The notes beneath the pieces were generated by a model. The model did no database searches. It had not been told where the DNA came from and saw nothing but the letters and a program-made list of their open reading frames with translations. Shown in pieces: positions 43,675 to 54,580 of a stretch of DNA of 64,000 nucleotides. Position 1 is the stretch's first letter, and each line of letters opens with the position of its first letter. Source of the DNA: Sulfitobacter sp. DFL-14 (lineage in GTDB: Bacteria > Pseudomonadota > Alphaproteobacteria > Rhodobacterales > Rhodobacteraceae); assembly GCF_003335585.1 (NCBI RefSeq), contig NZ_QBFD01000015.1, forward strand, positions 196,304 to 260,303, given 5' to 3'. The position numbers and the translations under genes were made by a program.

Positions 43675-44346
43675 TCAGCGCGCGTTGGGCAGAATCACGA
43701 TTTCGACCCGGCGGTTCTGCTGCTTGCCCTGCGGCGTCAGGTTGCTTGCAATCGGCTGGCTTTCGCCGCGACCATAGGTCTGGACCCGGCTGACGGGCAC
43801 GCCGTTGGCGTACAGCACCTGGGCCACCGCATTCGCACGACCTTCGGAGAGGGTCTGGTTGTAGGCGGCATCGCCGTCGCTGTCCGTGTGGCCGATGATC
43901 TGCAGCGTGGAACTTGCATAGACCTGCACGTTCTGGGCCAGTGCCCGCAGATCGTCCTGAATGCTCGGCTGCACCGCGGTGCTGTCGGTGGCAAAGGTGA
44001 TGTCCTGCGGCAGGGTCACGATCAGCCGGTCACCGGTGTTGGTGATCACGACCCGGCTGTCCATCTGGCGGCGCAATTCGGCCTCCTGCCGGTCCAGCGA
44101 ATAGCCAATGCCCGCCCCTGCGGCACCGCCAAGCAGAGCACCGGCAAGGGCGCGGTCACCGCGGTTGCCGTCATCTGCCGTGAGCGCGCCCAGAACCGCA
44201 CCGGACGCGGCCCCGATCAGCGCGCCGTTCTTGGTTTTCTGGTTCGGATCGTTGGGACCTGCGCCCAATTGACCTGGCTCTGTACAGGCGCTGAGGGTCA
44301 ATGCGCCGGCGATCAACGCGGCGAGGGAAATTTTGGAAGAAATCAT
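43675..44346 (-). CDS. OmpA-family lipoprotein with glycine zipper
   Basis: The 223-residue product has a lipobox (LTLSAC, lipidated Cys about residue 21), a glycine zipper (GALIGAASGAVLGALTA, ALLGGAAGAGIGYSLD), then an OmpA C-terminal domain (LQIIGHTDSDGDAAYNQTLS, GRGESQPIASN and QQNRRVEI). The OmpA part binds peptidoglycan and the lipid part anchors it in the outer membrane. The zipper resembles that in the small lipoprotein at 26065. The start is ATG 44346 after AAGGCAG. Confidence 0.9.
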   Translation of the reverse strand: MISSKISLAALIAGALTLSACTEPGQLGAGPNDPNQKTKNGALIGAASGAVLGALTADDGNRGDRALAGALLGGAAGAGIGYSLDRQEAELRRQMDSRVVITNTGDRLIVTLPQDITFATDSTAVQPSIQDDLRALAQNVQVYASSTLQIIGHTDSDGDAAYNQTLSEGRANAVAQVLYANGVPVSRVQTYGRGESQPIASNLTPQGKQQNRRVEIVILPNAR

Positions 44347-44464
44347 ATCTACTGCCTTTGGTTCTGGGGCCGCGTTCGGGCGCGGCATCTCGATGTAGCG
44401 CATATATAGTGCGCAAACCGCCCGCGTTCAGGGGGAATTTTCGATCGGCAGCATCCCGCCTACA

Positions 44465-44560
44465 GCGTTTCCAGTTCATGTTGTATCGCCAATACCCTGC
44501 CACGCCTTCGGCGCTCCCGGGACATCGGCGATGCCTTGTTTCAACGAAAACTGGAAACGC
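44465..44560. repeat. Extragenic palindromic element, copy A
   Basis: Outer arms GCGTTTCCAGTT (44465-44476) and its perfect complement (44549-44560) enclose a core at 44485-44532. The core has ATCGCCAAT and ATCGGCGAT arms and the words ATACCCTGCC and CGGGACATCGGCGAT. The same core recurs at 62170-62215 with different outer arms. It lies between the OmpA lipoprotein gene and the ada-like gene. Confidence 0.75.
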
Positions 44561-44575
44561 GTTAATGGCGCTCTG

Positions 44576-45436
44576 TCAGGCCTCTGCGCGGGCGGCCTCA
44601 AAGGCGAGCATCGCGCGTTTGACCGGCATGCCCCAGTGATAGCCTCCCAGCGCGCCGGATTTCTGAAGCGCCCTGTGGCAGGGGATCAGCCAGCTGACCG
44701 GGTTACGCCCCACCGCCGTGCCAACGGCCCTGACCGCGCGCGGACTGCCAATCGCCTGGGCGATGTCGGAATAGGTCGTGACCTGCCCCGAGGGGATGCG
44801 CAGCAGCGCCTCCCAGACCTTGATCTGGAAAGGCGCGCCGATCAGGTAAAGCGGCGCCTTTTCCAGTCTGTCATCCTGCGCGCCGAAAGCCGCCATCACC
44901 CATGGCCGCAGCAACATCGGATCCTCCACGAAATCCGCCAGCGGCCAGCGACCTGTCAGATCCTGCATCGCCGCCTCTTCACCGACTTCGGCGGCAAGGG
45001 CCAGGCCACAGATCCCCTTGTCGGTCCCCATAACCAGCGCCGGGCCGAAAGGGCTGTCGAACCAGCCCCAATAGATGGTGAGCCCCGCCCCCTTGCGGGC
45101 AAAATCACCCGGGCTCATCGCCTCCCAGCGCAGGAACATGTCGTGCAGACGCCCGGTCCCCGACAGGCCGACCTCATGGGCTGCATGCAGGGTTGTGGCA
45201 TGGTCGCGCAGCATCTGCTTGGCCTGGCCCAGCATCAGGTATTGCTGATACCTTTTCGGGGACACGCCGACCCAGCGGGAGAACACCCGCTGGAAATGGG
45301 CGGGAGACATGCCCATCCGGGCCGCCAGCGCCTCAAGCGTCAGGGGGGTTTCCGACGCATCAATCAAATCGATCGCGCGGCGCATCACGCCAAAGTGGTA
45401 GCCGTCATCGGCGGGGGAGGAAGCTTGGTTTGTCAT
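44576..45436 (-). CDS. ada: AraC-domain methylated-DNA-protein-cysteine methyltransferase (Ada-like)
   Basis: The 286-residue product has an AraC-type helix-turn-helix (LTLEALAARMGMSPAHFQR) and then the O6-methylguanine methyltransferase domain with acceptor C253 in WLIPCHRAL. The N-terminal phosphotriester-repair domain of Escherichia coli Ada is missing, which is a common short form. It repairs O6-alkylguanine and may regulate alkylation genes. It diverges from nth, another DNA repair gene. Confidence 0.93.
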   Translation of the reverse strand: MTNQASSPADDGYHFGVMRRAIDLIDASETPLTLEALAARMGMSPAHFQRVFSRWVGVSPKRYQQYLMLGQAKQMLRDHATTLHAAHEVGLSGTGRLHDMFLRWEAMSPGDFARKGAGLTIYWGWFDSPFGPALVMGTDKGICGLALAAEVGEEAAMQDLTGRWPLADFVEDPMLLRPWVMAAFGAQDDRLEKAPLYLIGAPFQIKVWEALLRIPSGQVTTYSDIAQAIGSPRAVRAVGTAVGRNPVSWLIPCHRALQKSGALGGYHWGMPVKRAMLAFEAARAEA

Positions 45437-45536
45437 GCAGCCAATCTAGGCAGTCCGAAGCGCCCAGGCGACCCGAAACATGCGCCTTTGCTGCCATGCC
45501 TTGCCCCCACCCCCGTTTCTGCGTCATATGCCCGAC

Positions 45537-46181
45537 ATGGCAAAACAGCTCGACTATCATACGATCCGCGAGATTTTCCTGCGCTTCCAGGCTGCTGACC
45601 CGGAACCCGAAGGGGAACTCGATCACGTCAACGCCTACACCCTGCTGGTTGCGGTCGCGCTGAGCGCGCAAGCCACCGACGCCGGGGTGAACAAGGCGAC
45701 GCGCAGCCTGTTCAAGATCGTCGATACACCCGAAAAGATGGTCGAACTGGGGCTGGAAGGCCTGACTGAGCATATCAAGACCATTGGCCTGTTCCGGCAG
45801 AAGGCCAAGAACGTCATGAAAATGAGCCAGATCCTCGTCGAGGAATATGGCGGTGAGGTGCCCAATTCCCGCGCCGCCCTGCAGGGCCTGCCCGGTGTCG
45901 GGCGCAAGACCGCCAATGTGGTTCTCAACATGTGGTGGCGGCAGCCCGCCCAGGCCGTGGACACCCATATCTTTCGCGTCGGCAACCGCACCGGCATTGC
46001 GCCGGGCAAGACCGTGGACGTGGTGGAACGTGCCATCGAAGACCACATACCGGCGGATTTCCAGTTGCACGCGCATCACTGGCTGATCCTGCATGGCCGC
46101 TATCATTGCAAAGCCCGCAAACCCTTGTGCAGGACCTGCATTATCCGTGATCTCTGCCCATTTGAGGAAAAGACAATATGA
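45537..46181 (+). CDS. nth: Endonuclease III (DNA glycosylase/AP lyase)
   Basis: The 214-residue product has the helix-hairpin-helix LPGVGRKTANVVL with catalytic K124, catalytic D142 in VDTHIFRV and the 4Fe-4S ligands C191-x6-C198-x2-C201-x5-C207. It removes oxidised pyrimidines and nicks abasic sites. The start is ATG 45537, with 45528 (MPD) as an alternative. Neither has a strong ribosome site. It overlaps the next gene by 4 bp (ATGA). Confidence 0.95.
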   Translation: MAKQLDYHTIREIFLRFQAADPEPEGELDHVNAYTLLVAVALSAQATDAGVNKATRSLFKIVDTPEKMVELGLEGLTEHIKTIGLFRQKAKNVMKMSQILVEEYGGEVPNSRAALQGLPGVGRKTANVVLNMWWRQPAQAVDTHIFRVGNRTGIAPGKTVDVVERAIEDHIPADFQLHAHHWLILHGRYHCKARKPLCRTCIIRDLCPFEEKTI

Positions 46182-47167
46182 AGACCTACGACCTTGTTGG
46201 CATCGGCAACGCCGTTGTGGATGTGATTACCCAGTGCGACGACAGTTTTCTCGATCACATGGGGATCGAAAAAGGCATCATGCAACTGGTGGAACGCGAA
46301 CGGGGCGAAACCCTTTATGCCGCGATGGCGGAACGGGTGCAGACGCCCGGCGGATCCGTGGCCAACACCATTGCGGGGGCCGGGGCGCTGGGGTTGCAGA
46401 CAGGTTTCATCGGGCGCGTGCGGGACGATGCCCTGGGCAAGTTCTATGCCAGCGCCATGTCGGACCACGGCATCGACTTTGTGAATCCGCCCGTCACCTC
46501 GGGCGACATGCCGACTTCGCGCAGCATGATCTTTGTCACCCCCGACGGGGAGCGGTCGATGAACACATATCTTGGCATTTCAACCGGCCTGGCGTCGGAG
46601 GATGTATCGGGTGACGTCGCGGGCAACGCAAAGATGATGTTTCTCGAAGGCTATCTGTTTGACGAGAACGCGGGCAAAACCGCCTTTCGCGAGGCCGCGC
46701 GCGCGACCAAGGCGTCGGGCGGTATGGCAGGCATCGCCATCTCCGATCCCTTCTGTGTCGAGCGCCACCGCGCGGATTTCCTGACCCTGATCGAACATGA
46801 CCTCGACTATGTGATCGGCAACGAGGCGGAGCTGAAATCCCTGTTCGAAACCGAAGATCTGGAGGAGGCGATCCGCAGGACCGCAGCGATCTGCCCGATC
46901 GTGGTCTGCACCCGTTCGGGCGACGGCGTGACCCTGATCCGTGAGGGTGAACGGGTCGATGTGCCGGTCAAGAAGATCACGCCGGTGGACGCCACCGGCG
47001 CGGGCGACCAGTTCGCGGCCGGGTTCCTGTTCGGCCTCGCCAAGGGGGCCGATCTGGAAACCTGCGGCCGCATGGGCAATCTTTGCGCCGGTGAGGTGAT
47101 CAGCCACATCGGACCGCGCCCGCAAACGGACATGCTGGCGCGGTTCCGGGCCGAAGGTCTGGTCTGA
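46178..47167 (+). CDS. PfkB-family kinase, probable adenosine kinase
   Basis: The 329-residue ribokinase-fold protein has GIGNAVVDVITQCDDSFL at the N-terminus, TPGGSVANTIAGAGALGLQT and the catalytic DATGAGD at 271-277 (base D277). The pattern is that of alphaproteobacterial adenosine kinases, though other sugar-kinase substrates are possible. It is coupled to nth by a 4-bp overlap and followed after 3 bp by a GNAT gene, so the three probably form an operon. Confidence 0.88.
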   Translation: MKTYDLVGIGNAVVDVITQCDDSFLDHMGIEKGIMQLVERERGETLYAAMAERVQTPGGSVANTIAGAGALGLQTGFIGRVRDDALGKFYASAMSDHGIDFVNPPVTSGDMPTSRSMIFVTPDGERSMNTYLGISTGLASEDVSGDVAGNAKMMFLEGYLFDENAGKTAFREAARATKASGGMAGIAISDPFCVERHRADFLTLIEHDLDYVIGNEAELKSLFETEDLEEAIRRTAAICPIVVCTRSGDGVTLIREGERVDVPVKKITPVDATGAGDQFAAGFLFGLAKGADLETCGRMGNLCAGEVISHIGPRPQTDMLARFRAEGLV

Positions 47168-47170
47168 GCC

Positions 47171-47767
47171 ATGATCGCGGACGGGCTGCATGACGTTCCG
47201 CCGGGCAAGGTGGCAATGGTGGTCACGCATCTGCAAATGCAGGCAAAACCGCCCCTGAACTCTGTCGATCTGCCTGCCGGGCTGACATTCGAACAGATCA
47301 GGCCCGACCTGGCCCGTTACAGGGCGCTGTTTGATCGGGTCGGACGCGATTGGCTTTGGTTTGGTCGCCGGATGATGCCGGATGCCGAGCTTCAGGCGAT
47401 CCTGGATGATCCCAGGGTGACATTCCATACCCTGCAGAAGGAGGGTGAGGATGCGGCAATCCTGGAGCTGGACTTCCGCCAGGAAGGTGCCTGTGAGCTT
47501 GCCTATTTCGGGCTGGCGCCCAGCCTGATCGGCTCCGGTGCCGGGCGTTACCTGATGAACCAGGCGATTGCGCTGGCATGGCGCGCGCCGATCACGCGGC
47601 TTCACGTGCATACCTGCACGCTGGACAGCCCGCAGGCCCTGGGGTTCTACATCCGCAGCGGCTTTGCTCCCTACAGACAGCAGATCGAGATCGAAGATGA
47701 TCCGCGTCTGTCCGGCATCCTGCCCGCTGAGGCCGCTGGCCATGTCCCGATCTTCCGGCCTGATTGA
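47171..47767 (+). CDS. GNAT-family N-acetyltransferase
   Basis: The 198-residue product has a GNAT core: ACELAYFGLAPSLIGSGAGRYL for acetyl-CoA binding and HVHTCTLDSPQALGFYIRSG at the C-terminus. The N-terminal region (PPLNSVDLPAGLTFEQIRP) is of the DUF-like type often seen in roseobacter GNATs. The substrate is unknown. It is the last gene of the nth operon. Confidence 0.85.
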   Translation: MIADGLHDVPPGKVAMVVTHLQMQAKPPLNSVDLPAGLTFEQIRPDLARYRALFDRVGRDWLWFGRRMMPDAELQAILDDPRVTFHTLQKEGEDAAILELDFRQEGACELAYFGLAPSLIGSGAGRYLMNQAIALAWRAPITRLHVHTCTLDSPQALGFYIRSGFAPYRQQIEIEDDPRLSGILPAEAAGHVPIFRPD

Positions 47768-47836
47768 GCGGCTTGCGCATCAGGGGGCGGCCCCGTCCGC
47801 ACCGCTTTGCCTTTTTCGACAACGCCTGCACCCGGA

Positions 47837-47878
47837 AACACATGAAGACATGTCATAAATGACATGTCTTCATGTGTT
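47837..47878. terminator. 42-bp near-perfect palindrome between convergent genes
   Basis: Arms of 20 bp starting AACACATGAAGACATG at 47837 are perfectly inverted at 47859-47878 with a 2-bp centre. Each arm also holds an internal GACATGTC. It lies between the ends of the rightward GNAT gene and the leftward secreted-protein gene, and could be a bidirectional terminator, though no T-run follows. Confidence 0.8.
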
Positions 47879-47940
47879 GTACCGGTCTTACCGGGTTCAG
47901 GATTACCGGCGTTCAGTTCCCGCGAACCTTTCCGGAACGG

Positions 47941-48417
47941 CTATTTCTTCTTGCAGATCCCGCCAGTGAAACACTGTCTTACCTGTTCCATCTGTGCCGG
48001 TTGTGCCGGAGCAAATACATGCCCCCCGCAGGGGTTGATCCCCAATGCATAATGCCCGCCATCACGGCGGACAAAGGCCAGGACATCCGCACCATCGGCG
48101 ATGGATCCGCACCAGGGACCAAAACAGGCGACTTCCAGCATGATGTCGTGATCAAAGGGCGTATGGAACCCCGATGCGCTCAGCGAGGTTCCGTTCAGCG
48201 TCGCAGGCACCATCGTCATCTTGGGCGGATTGGATTGCGTCGTACCCTCACTTGGCAGTTTGCTCTGGTCCAGCGTCAGGCGTCCATGCACCACGACGTA
48301 TTCGGCCTTGGCATCATTGACCTCGTGAAAGGTCCGCTCGACGGACGGAGCGATGCAGGACAGCGCCAGGGCCGGAAACGGGGCACAGAGTGCCAACATG
48401 AAGACAACAAATCGCAT
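47941..48417 (-). CDS. Secreted cysteine-containing protein of unknown function
   Basis: The 158-residue product has a signal peptide ([20 protein letters not shown]). The mature part has several cysteines (LSCIAPSVE, ACFGPWCG, NPCGGH, QCFTGGIC), likely disulfides in the periplasm, and a basic end KKK. A beta-rich VEYVVVHGRLTL-like region suggests an OB-type fold but no family is recognised. It starts 1 bp within the rppH stop and is the last gene of that operon. Confidence 0.75.
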   Translation of the reverse strand: MRFVVFMLALCAPFPALALSCIAPSVERTFHEVNDAKAEYVVVHGRLTLDQSKLPSEGTTQSNPPKMTMVPATLNGTSLSASGFHTPFDHDIMLEVACFGPWCGSIADGADVLAFVRRDGGHYALGINPCGGHVFAPAQPAQMEQVRQCFTGGICKKK

Positions 48418-48899
48418 TACAGATACTCCTCGAACTCATCTACCACAGCGCGGTAAACCGCCTGCTTGAAGGGAACGATGCTGGGCACCAGCTGATCCAC
48501 AGGCAACCAACGCCAGCGGGAAAACTCGGGGTGCGCGGTTTCGATGTTCACCTGATCGTCCTTACCGGTGAAACGCATCAGGAACCATTTCTGTTCCTGC
48601 CCGCGAAACCGGCCTTTCCAGATATTCGGCACCAGATCATGCGGCAGGTCATAAGGCACCCACCCCCGCGTTTCAGCGATCACCGTGACCAGATCGCGCG
48701 AGACACCGGTTTCCTCTTCCAGCTCGCGCAGTGCAGCCTCGCGCGGGGCTTCATCCTTTTCAATGCCCCCCTGCGGCATTTGCCAGGCGTCCTGGTCGCG
48801 GTCCTTGCGCTGCCCCACAAAGGCTTCACCAGCGGCATTGACCAACATCACCCCGACGCAGGGGCGATAGGGCAGTTTGGCAATTTCTTCGGGGGTCAT
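48417..48899 (-). CDS. rppH: RNA pyrophosphohydrolase (Nudix)
   Basis: The 160-residue product has the Nudix box at residues 44-66 ([20 protein letters not shown] and on). The N-terminal [11 protein letters not shown] and the WQMPQGG segment are typical of RppH. It removes pyrophosphate from mRNA 5' ends and so starts RNA decay. It overlaps a GNAT gene by 4 bp upstream and the secreted-protein gene by 1 bp downstream. Confidence 0.95.
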   Translation of the reverse strand: MTPEEIAKLPYRPCVGVMLVNAAGEAFVGQRKDRDQDAWQMPQGGIEKDEAPREAALRELEEETGVSRDLVTVIAETRGWVPYDLPHDLVPNIWKGRFRGQEQKWFLMRFTGKDDQVNIETAHPEFSRWRWLPVDQLVPSIVPFKQAVYRAVVDEFEEYL

Positions 48900-49354
48900 G
48901 CGAGCATCTTCTCCATTTCGGCGCGGCGCAGAACCTCACCGTTCCGGGTCACGTTTTCCTGACGGATAACATGGAACCCCACCGCCAGAAAGGCAGGTTG
49001 CGCCATCAGACTGGCGTGGGTCCAAAGCCGCCGATGACCCTGAGCCGCCGCTTCGATGCGGGCAAAAAGAGCCTTGAAAACACCCTTCCCCTGCCAGCCT
49101 GCAGCGACAAAGGCCAGGTCGATGTAATCCCCGTCAAGCGTCATGAAACCGACCGGACCGGTCCCGTCATGGGCGACCCAGACCTGTTGCGCCGACAGGC
49201 GCGCGCGCCATCCATCGCCTGCGTTCGGGGCCGGTAGCCACGCTTGTCTTTCTGCGGCTGAATACTGGCTCGGACCATGATGAATAGCGTCATACATGAT
49301 CCGGCCAAGGGCATCGTCCTCCGCGCCCTGATCCCTGCGCGCCCGCACCTGCAT
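48896..49354 (-). CDS. GNAT-family N-acetyltransferase
   Basis: The 152-residue product has a GNAT layout: [20 protein letters not shown] at the N-terminus, [19 protein letters not shown] as the acetyl-CoA loop and a C-terminal [12 protein letters not shown]. The start is ATG 49354, since GGAGG lies 6 bp upstream. The frame to 49384 would add non-family residues. It leads the operon with rppH. Confidence 0.82.
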   Translation of the reverse strand: MQVRARRDQGAEDDALGRIMYDAIHHGPSQYSAAERQAWLPAPNAGDGWRARLSAQQVWVAHDGTGPVGFMTLDGDYIDLAFVAAGWQGKGVFKALFARIEAAAQGHRRLWTHASLMAQPAFLAVGFHVIRQENVTRNGEVLRRAEMEKMLA

Positions 49355-49396
49355 CCTTGCCTCCATCGCCGCGATCATTACCAATGGTCAGGATGA

Positions 49397-51502
<2,106 letters not shown>

Positions 51503-51575
51503 AACGGGTACGACTAAACCTTGCGGGCAAGGGCTGCCGGGTGCAGACTCAAGCCCGGGTAACGAGGGACCGCCA

Positions 51576-52517
51576 ATGCCGATCTGTGTTTTCGATATTG
51601 CCGAGGACGGTACGACCACAGTGCCGAAGGACAACAAACTTACCGGCGACGGGGTCTTCCGCTGGTGGCATTTCGACCTGGCCGATCCGTTGCTTGAGGC
51701 TTGGACCAGAGAACACCTGCACAGCATTCCGGGTGGCGCCCTGATCCAATCCAAGACACGGCCAAGATGCGACAGCTTCGAAGGCGGGCTGATCCTGAAC
51801 CTTCGGGGCATCAACCTGAACGCAGGGCAGGATGCGGACGAGATGGTGTCGGTCCGCATCTACGCTGATGAGGACCTGCTGATCACTGTACGCCGCAACA
51901 AGGTCTTTGCCATCGACGCAATCCGTCGGCATGCAGAGGCGCAGCAAGCCCCGGTCAGCACGGCAAAGTTCCTTGAGACGCTGATCGAAGGGTTGACCGA
52001 CCGGGTGGATCAGCATGTGGCCACGATCGACGCGCGCACGGATCACTATGAAATTGCGCTGGAAGACAAGAACACGCGGATGCCCCGGGACCTGCCGGAA
52101 AACCGTCGGAGTGTCATTCGCCTGCGTCGTTACCTGGAGCCGCAACGCGCCGCACTCAGCAAACTTTCGACACTTGATCTGCCCTTGATTCCGGAAACCG
52201 TCAGCCTGGGTTTGCGCGAACTTGCAAACCGGGCTGCGATTGCGGTGGAGGAACTTGACGAGCTGCAGGGTCGCCTGATCTCCGTTCAGGAAGAACATGA
52301 CGGGAATATTGCCCAGAGCCAGGCGCGGCACAGTTATGTATTGTCCGTGGCCGCTGCCATCTTTTTGCCATTGGGCTTTCTGACCGGGCTCTTCGGGGTC
52401 AACGTTGGTGGCATGCCGGGTGTGGAATCGCCCAGCGCCTTTGCCATCCTCTGCCTGTCTATGTTGGGACTGGGCGCCGTCATGGTTGCCCTTCTAAAGC
52501 TTGTGCGCTGGTTCTGA
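51576..52517 (+). CDS. zntB: CorA-family transporter, ZntB-like
   Basis: The 313-residue product has a large cytoplasmic N-terminal domain and two C-terminal membrane segments, joined by the CorA-type signature GLFGVNVGGMPG. The G-V-N-V-G-G-M-P-G form is typical of ZntB zinc transporters rather than CorA (G-M-N). It starts at ATG 51576 with GAGGGA upstream. The frame from 51423 runs through the FadH stop and is not used. Confidence 0.85.
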   Translation: MPICVFDIAEDGTTTVPKDNKLTGDGVFRWWHFDLADPLLEAWTREHLHSIPGGALIQSKTRPRCDSFEGGLILNLRGINLNAGQDADEMVSVRIYADEDLLITVRRNKVFAIDAIRRHAEAQQAPVSTAKFLETLIEGLTDRVDQHVATIDARTDHYEIALEDKNTRMPRDLPENRRSVIRLRRYLEPQRAALSKLSTLDLPLIPETVSLGLRELANRAAIAVEELDELQGRLISVQEEHDGNIAQSQARHSYVLSVAAAIFLPLGFLTGLFGVNVGGMPGVESPSAFAILCLSMLGLGAVMVALLKLVRWF

Positions 52518-52663
52518 TCGCAGGCAGAAACAGACTGTTCCGTCGTTTCCCTGCCATCAACGATTCCTGCAAAGACCTTGCAACTGTCCCATCCCTGCCG
52601 CGATCTTGCCTAAATTGAGCAGCATACACGGTCCTTGAAACTAAGAGGACGAGGAACCCTTGT

Positions 52664-53569
52664 ATGGACCGCCTGACAGAAATGGAAGCATTCGCCACCG
52701 TGGTGGACCAGGGAGGCTTTACCGATGCCGCCAAGAAAATGGGGATCTCCAAATCCGCTGTGTCGAAACACGTCTCGTCCCTTGAGGCGCGGCTGGGCGC
52801 GCGCCTGCTGAACCGGACCACACGCCGCGTGTCACCCACGGAGATCGGCCTTGCCTATTATGACCGGGCACGTCGCGTGCTGAACGATGCGGGCGAGGCG
52901 GATGCCCTTGTCACCTCGATGCAATCCGCGCCCTCCGGCCTGCTGCGCATTTCGGTTGCCACCGATTTCGGCGTGAACCACCTGTCACCGGCTCTGTCGG
53001 ATTTCCTCAAGGATTTTCCGGATATCACCGTGAACATGGTGCTCAACAACCGTTACGTCGAACTGATCAGCGAAGGTTTCGACATGGCCGTGCGCATCGG
53101 GGAACTGGAGGACAGCACATTGCGCGCGCGCAAGCTGACCGAAACCACAAAGCGCATGATCGCAAGCCCGAAGTATTTCGAAACCTATGGGCGGCCGGAA
53201 AAGATCGACGATCTGAACGACCACAAGCTGCTGCATTATTCCAATCAGTCCAGCGGCAACGTCTGGAAACTGACCGCTCCGTCGGGCGAAAAACGGCAGG
53301 TGCGCACCGCGGGCTGGCTGTCGGTCAATGACGGGCAATCCCTGCTGAATGCGGCGATCTCGGGCCTTGGCATCGCCTACCTGCCCAGCTTCCTTTACTC
53401 CGACGCGATGGAAAAAGGGCTGATCGAAGATGCGATCCCCGAATTGCCGCTTGAGACCCAGGGCATCTACGCCGTCTATCCGCCGGGCCGGTTCACCCAG
53501 CCCAAGGTGCGCGCCTTCATCGACTTTCTGGTGCATGCCTTTGCCGACAAGGGCCCCAACGACTGGTGA
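52664..53569 (+). CDS. LysR-family transcriptional regulator
   Basis: The 301-residue product has the N-terminal winged helix (MDRLTEMEAFATVVDQGGFT, SKSAVSKHVSSLEARLGARL, about residues 1-55) and the effector domain (PSGLLRISVATDFGVNHLSP). It resembles the DmlR/AaeR-like branch. No divergent gene lies close, so its target is not visible. A terminator follows. Confidence 0.88.
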   Translation: MDRLTEMEAFATVVDQGGFTDAAKKMGISKSAVSKHVSSLEARLGARLLNRTTRRVSPTEIGLAYYDRARRVLNDAGEADALVTSMQSAPSGLLRISVATDFGVNHLSPALSDFLKDFPDITVNMVLNNRYVELISEGFDMAVRIGELEDSTLRARKLTETTKRMIASPKYFETYGRPEKIDDLNDHKLLHYSNQSSGNVWKLTAPSGEKRQVRTAGWLSVNDGQSLLNAAISGLGIAYLPSFLYSDAMEKGLIEDAIPELPLETQGIYAVYPPGRFTQPKVRAFIDFLVHAFADKGPNDW

Positions 53570-53611
53570 GCGGCCACAGATTTACGAACACCAACCTCCC
53601 TCGGTGAACTC

Positions 53612-53642
53612 CCCCGGCACTTTCAAGGTGTCGGGGTTTTTT
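53612..53642 (+). terminator. Rho-independent terminator after the LysR gene
   Basis: CCCCGGCAC at 53612-53620 pairs with 53628-53636 (one G-U), loop TTTCAAG, followed by a six-T run. It lies 42 bp after the stop and just before the end of the convergent OmpA gene. Confidence 0.92.
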
Positions 53643-53653
53643 CTGTCTTCGGC

Positions 53654-54580
53654 TCACTCTCCCAGCACGATCACCTCAACCCTTCGGTTTTCCTCGCGGC
53701 CTGTTTCCTCAAGATTGCTCGCAATGGGCGCGAGGTATCCCATACCTTCAGCCTCCATCCTTGCACCGTCGATTCCGTAGCTGTCGATCATGCGCCGGCG
53801 CACGGATTGTGCGCGGCGCTGGCTGAGCGCGATATTGCCGTCCAGCCCGCCAACCGAATCCGTATGTCCGACAAGTGCGATGCGCAGCTCGGGCCGTGCT
53901 TCCAGCACCTCTGCCAGGGTTTGCAGCGACGCATAGCTGCCGACGTCGAGGTCAGAGGCCCCGGTCGCGAATTCGAGATCCCGCAACACGGCATGGCCCT
54001 GCTGTATCAGCCGGTTGCCCAGATCGTTCTCGACCTGCGCTGCCGGGGCAATAGGCACCGGCGCATCGGTCACCACCTCGTCATCGCTTACCTCGCCTGC
54101 GCGGATGATCTGCAGATAGGCCGAGTTTGCCGCAGTGCTCGCAAGGATTGTCAGCACCTCCTGTGGGGCCGCGACAGAGGGGCGCACAGCGGTGATGAAA
54201 TGATAGGCCCGGATATTGACGTACATATTGGGCCCCGGCAGCGTTTCCGTGGCAAAGCGGAAATCGAAGCCGCCGCAGGTCTGCGACGCGCAGTCCAGCA
54301 ATATCTCGTATCCGGCGTCGACCAATTGCCGTCGCAGGGGGCGGACCAGTTGCAGCGGTGTCAGCCCTTGCTGGCTCAACCGCCAGGCGGCACGGTGCAC
54401 GTCGCCTTCCACCTCAAGCGTGACAACCTGGCCATTGCGGAAAATGCCCGCCGGGGCGGAATACCTGTCCGGCCCGGTGTTGCGTTCGGCCGTCAGCCGC
54501 GCCGCGGCAGGCAGGGAAAGTTCCAGGGCCGCCGCCGGGCCGACCAGAAAACAGCCCAGAACCAGCGCGCGGAGGATCAT
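53654..54580 (-). CDS. Secreted OmpA-domain protein
   Basis: The 308-residue product has a signal peptide (MILRALVLGCFLVGPAAALE) without a lipobox. A novel N-terminal domain of about 165 residues includes two cysteines in DCASQTCGG. The OmpA peptidoglycan-binding domain follows (LRIALVGHTDSVGGLDGNIA, RRAQSVRRRMIDSYGID, REENRRVEV). It probably tethers the envelope to peptidoglycan. It overlaps the AhpD-like gene by 4 bp. Confidence 0.88.
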   Translation of the reverse strand: MILRALVLGCFLVGPAAALELSLPAAARLTAERNTGPDRYSAPAGIFRNGQVVTLEVEGDVHRAAWRLSQQGLTPLQLVRPLRRQLVDAGYEILLDCASQTCGGFDFRFATETLPGPNMYVNIRAYHFITAVRPSVAAPQEVLTILASTAANSAYLQIIRAGEVSDDEVVTDAPVPIAPAAQVENDLGNRLIQQGHAVLRDLEFATGASDLDVGSYASLQTLAEVLEARPELRIALVGHTDSVGGLDGNIALSQRRAQSVRRRMIDSYGIDGARMEAEGMGYLAPIASNLEETGREENRRVEVIVLGE

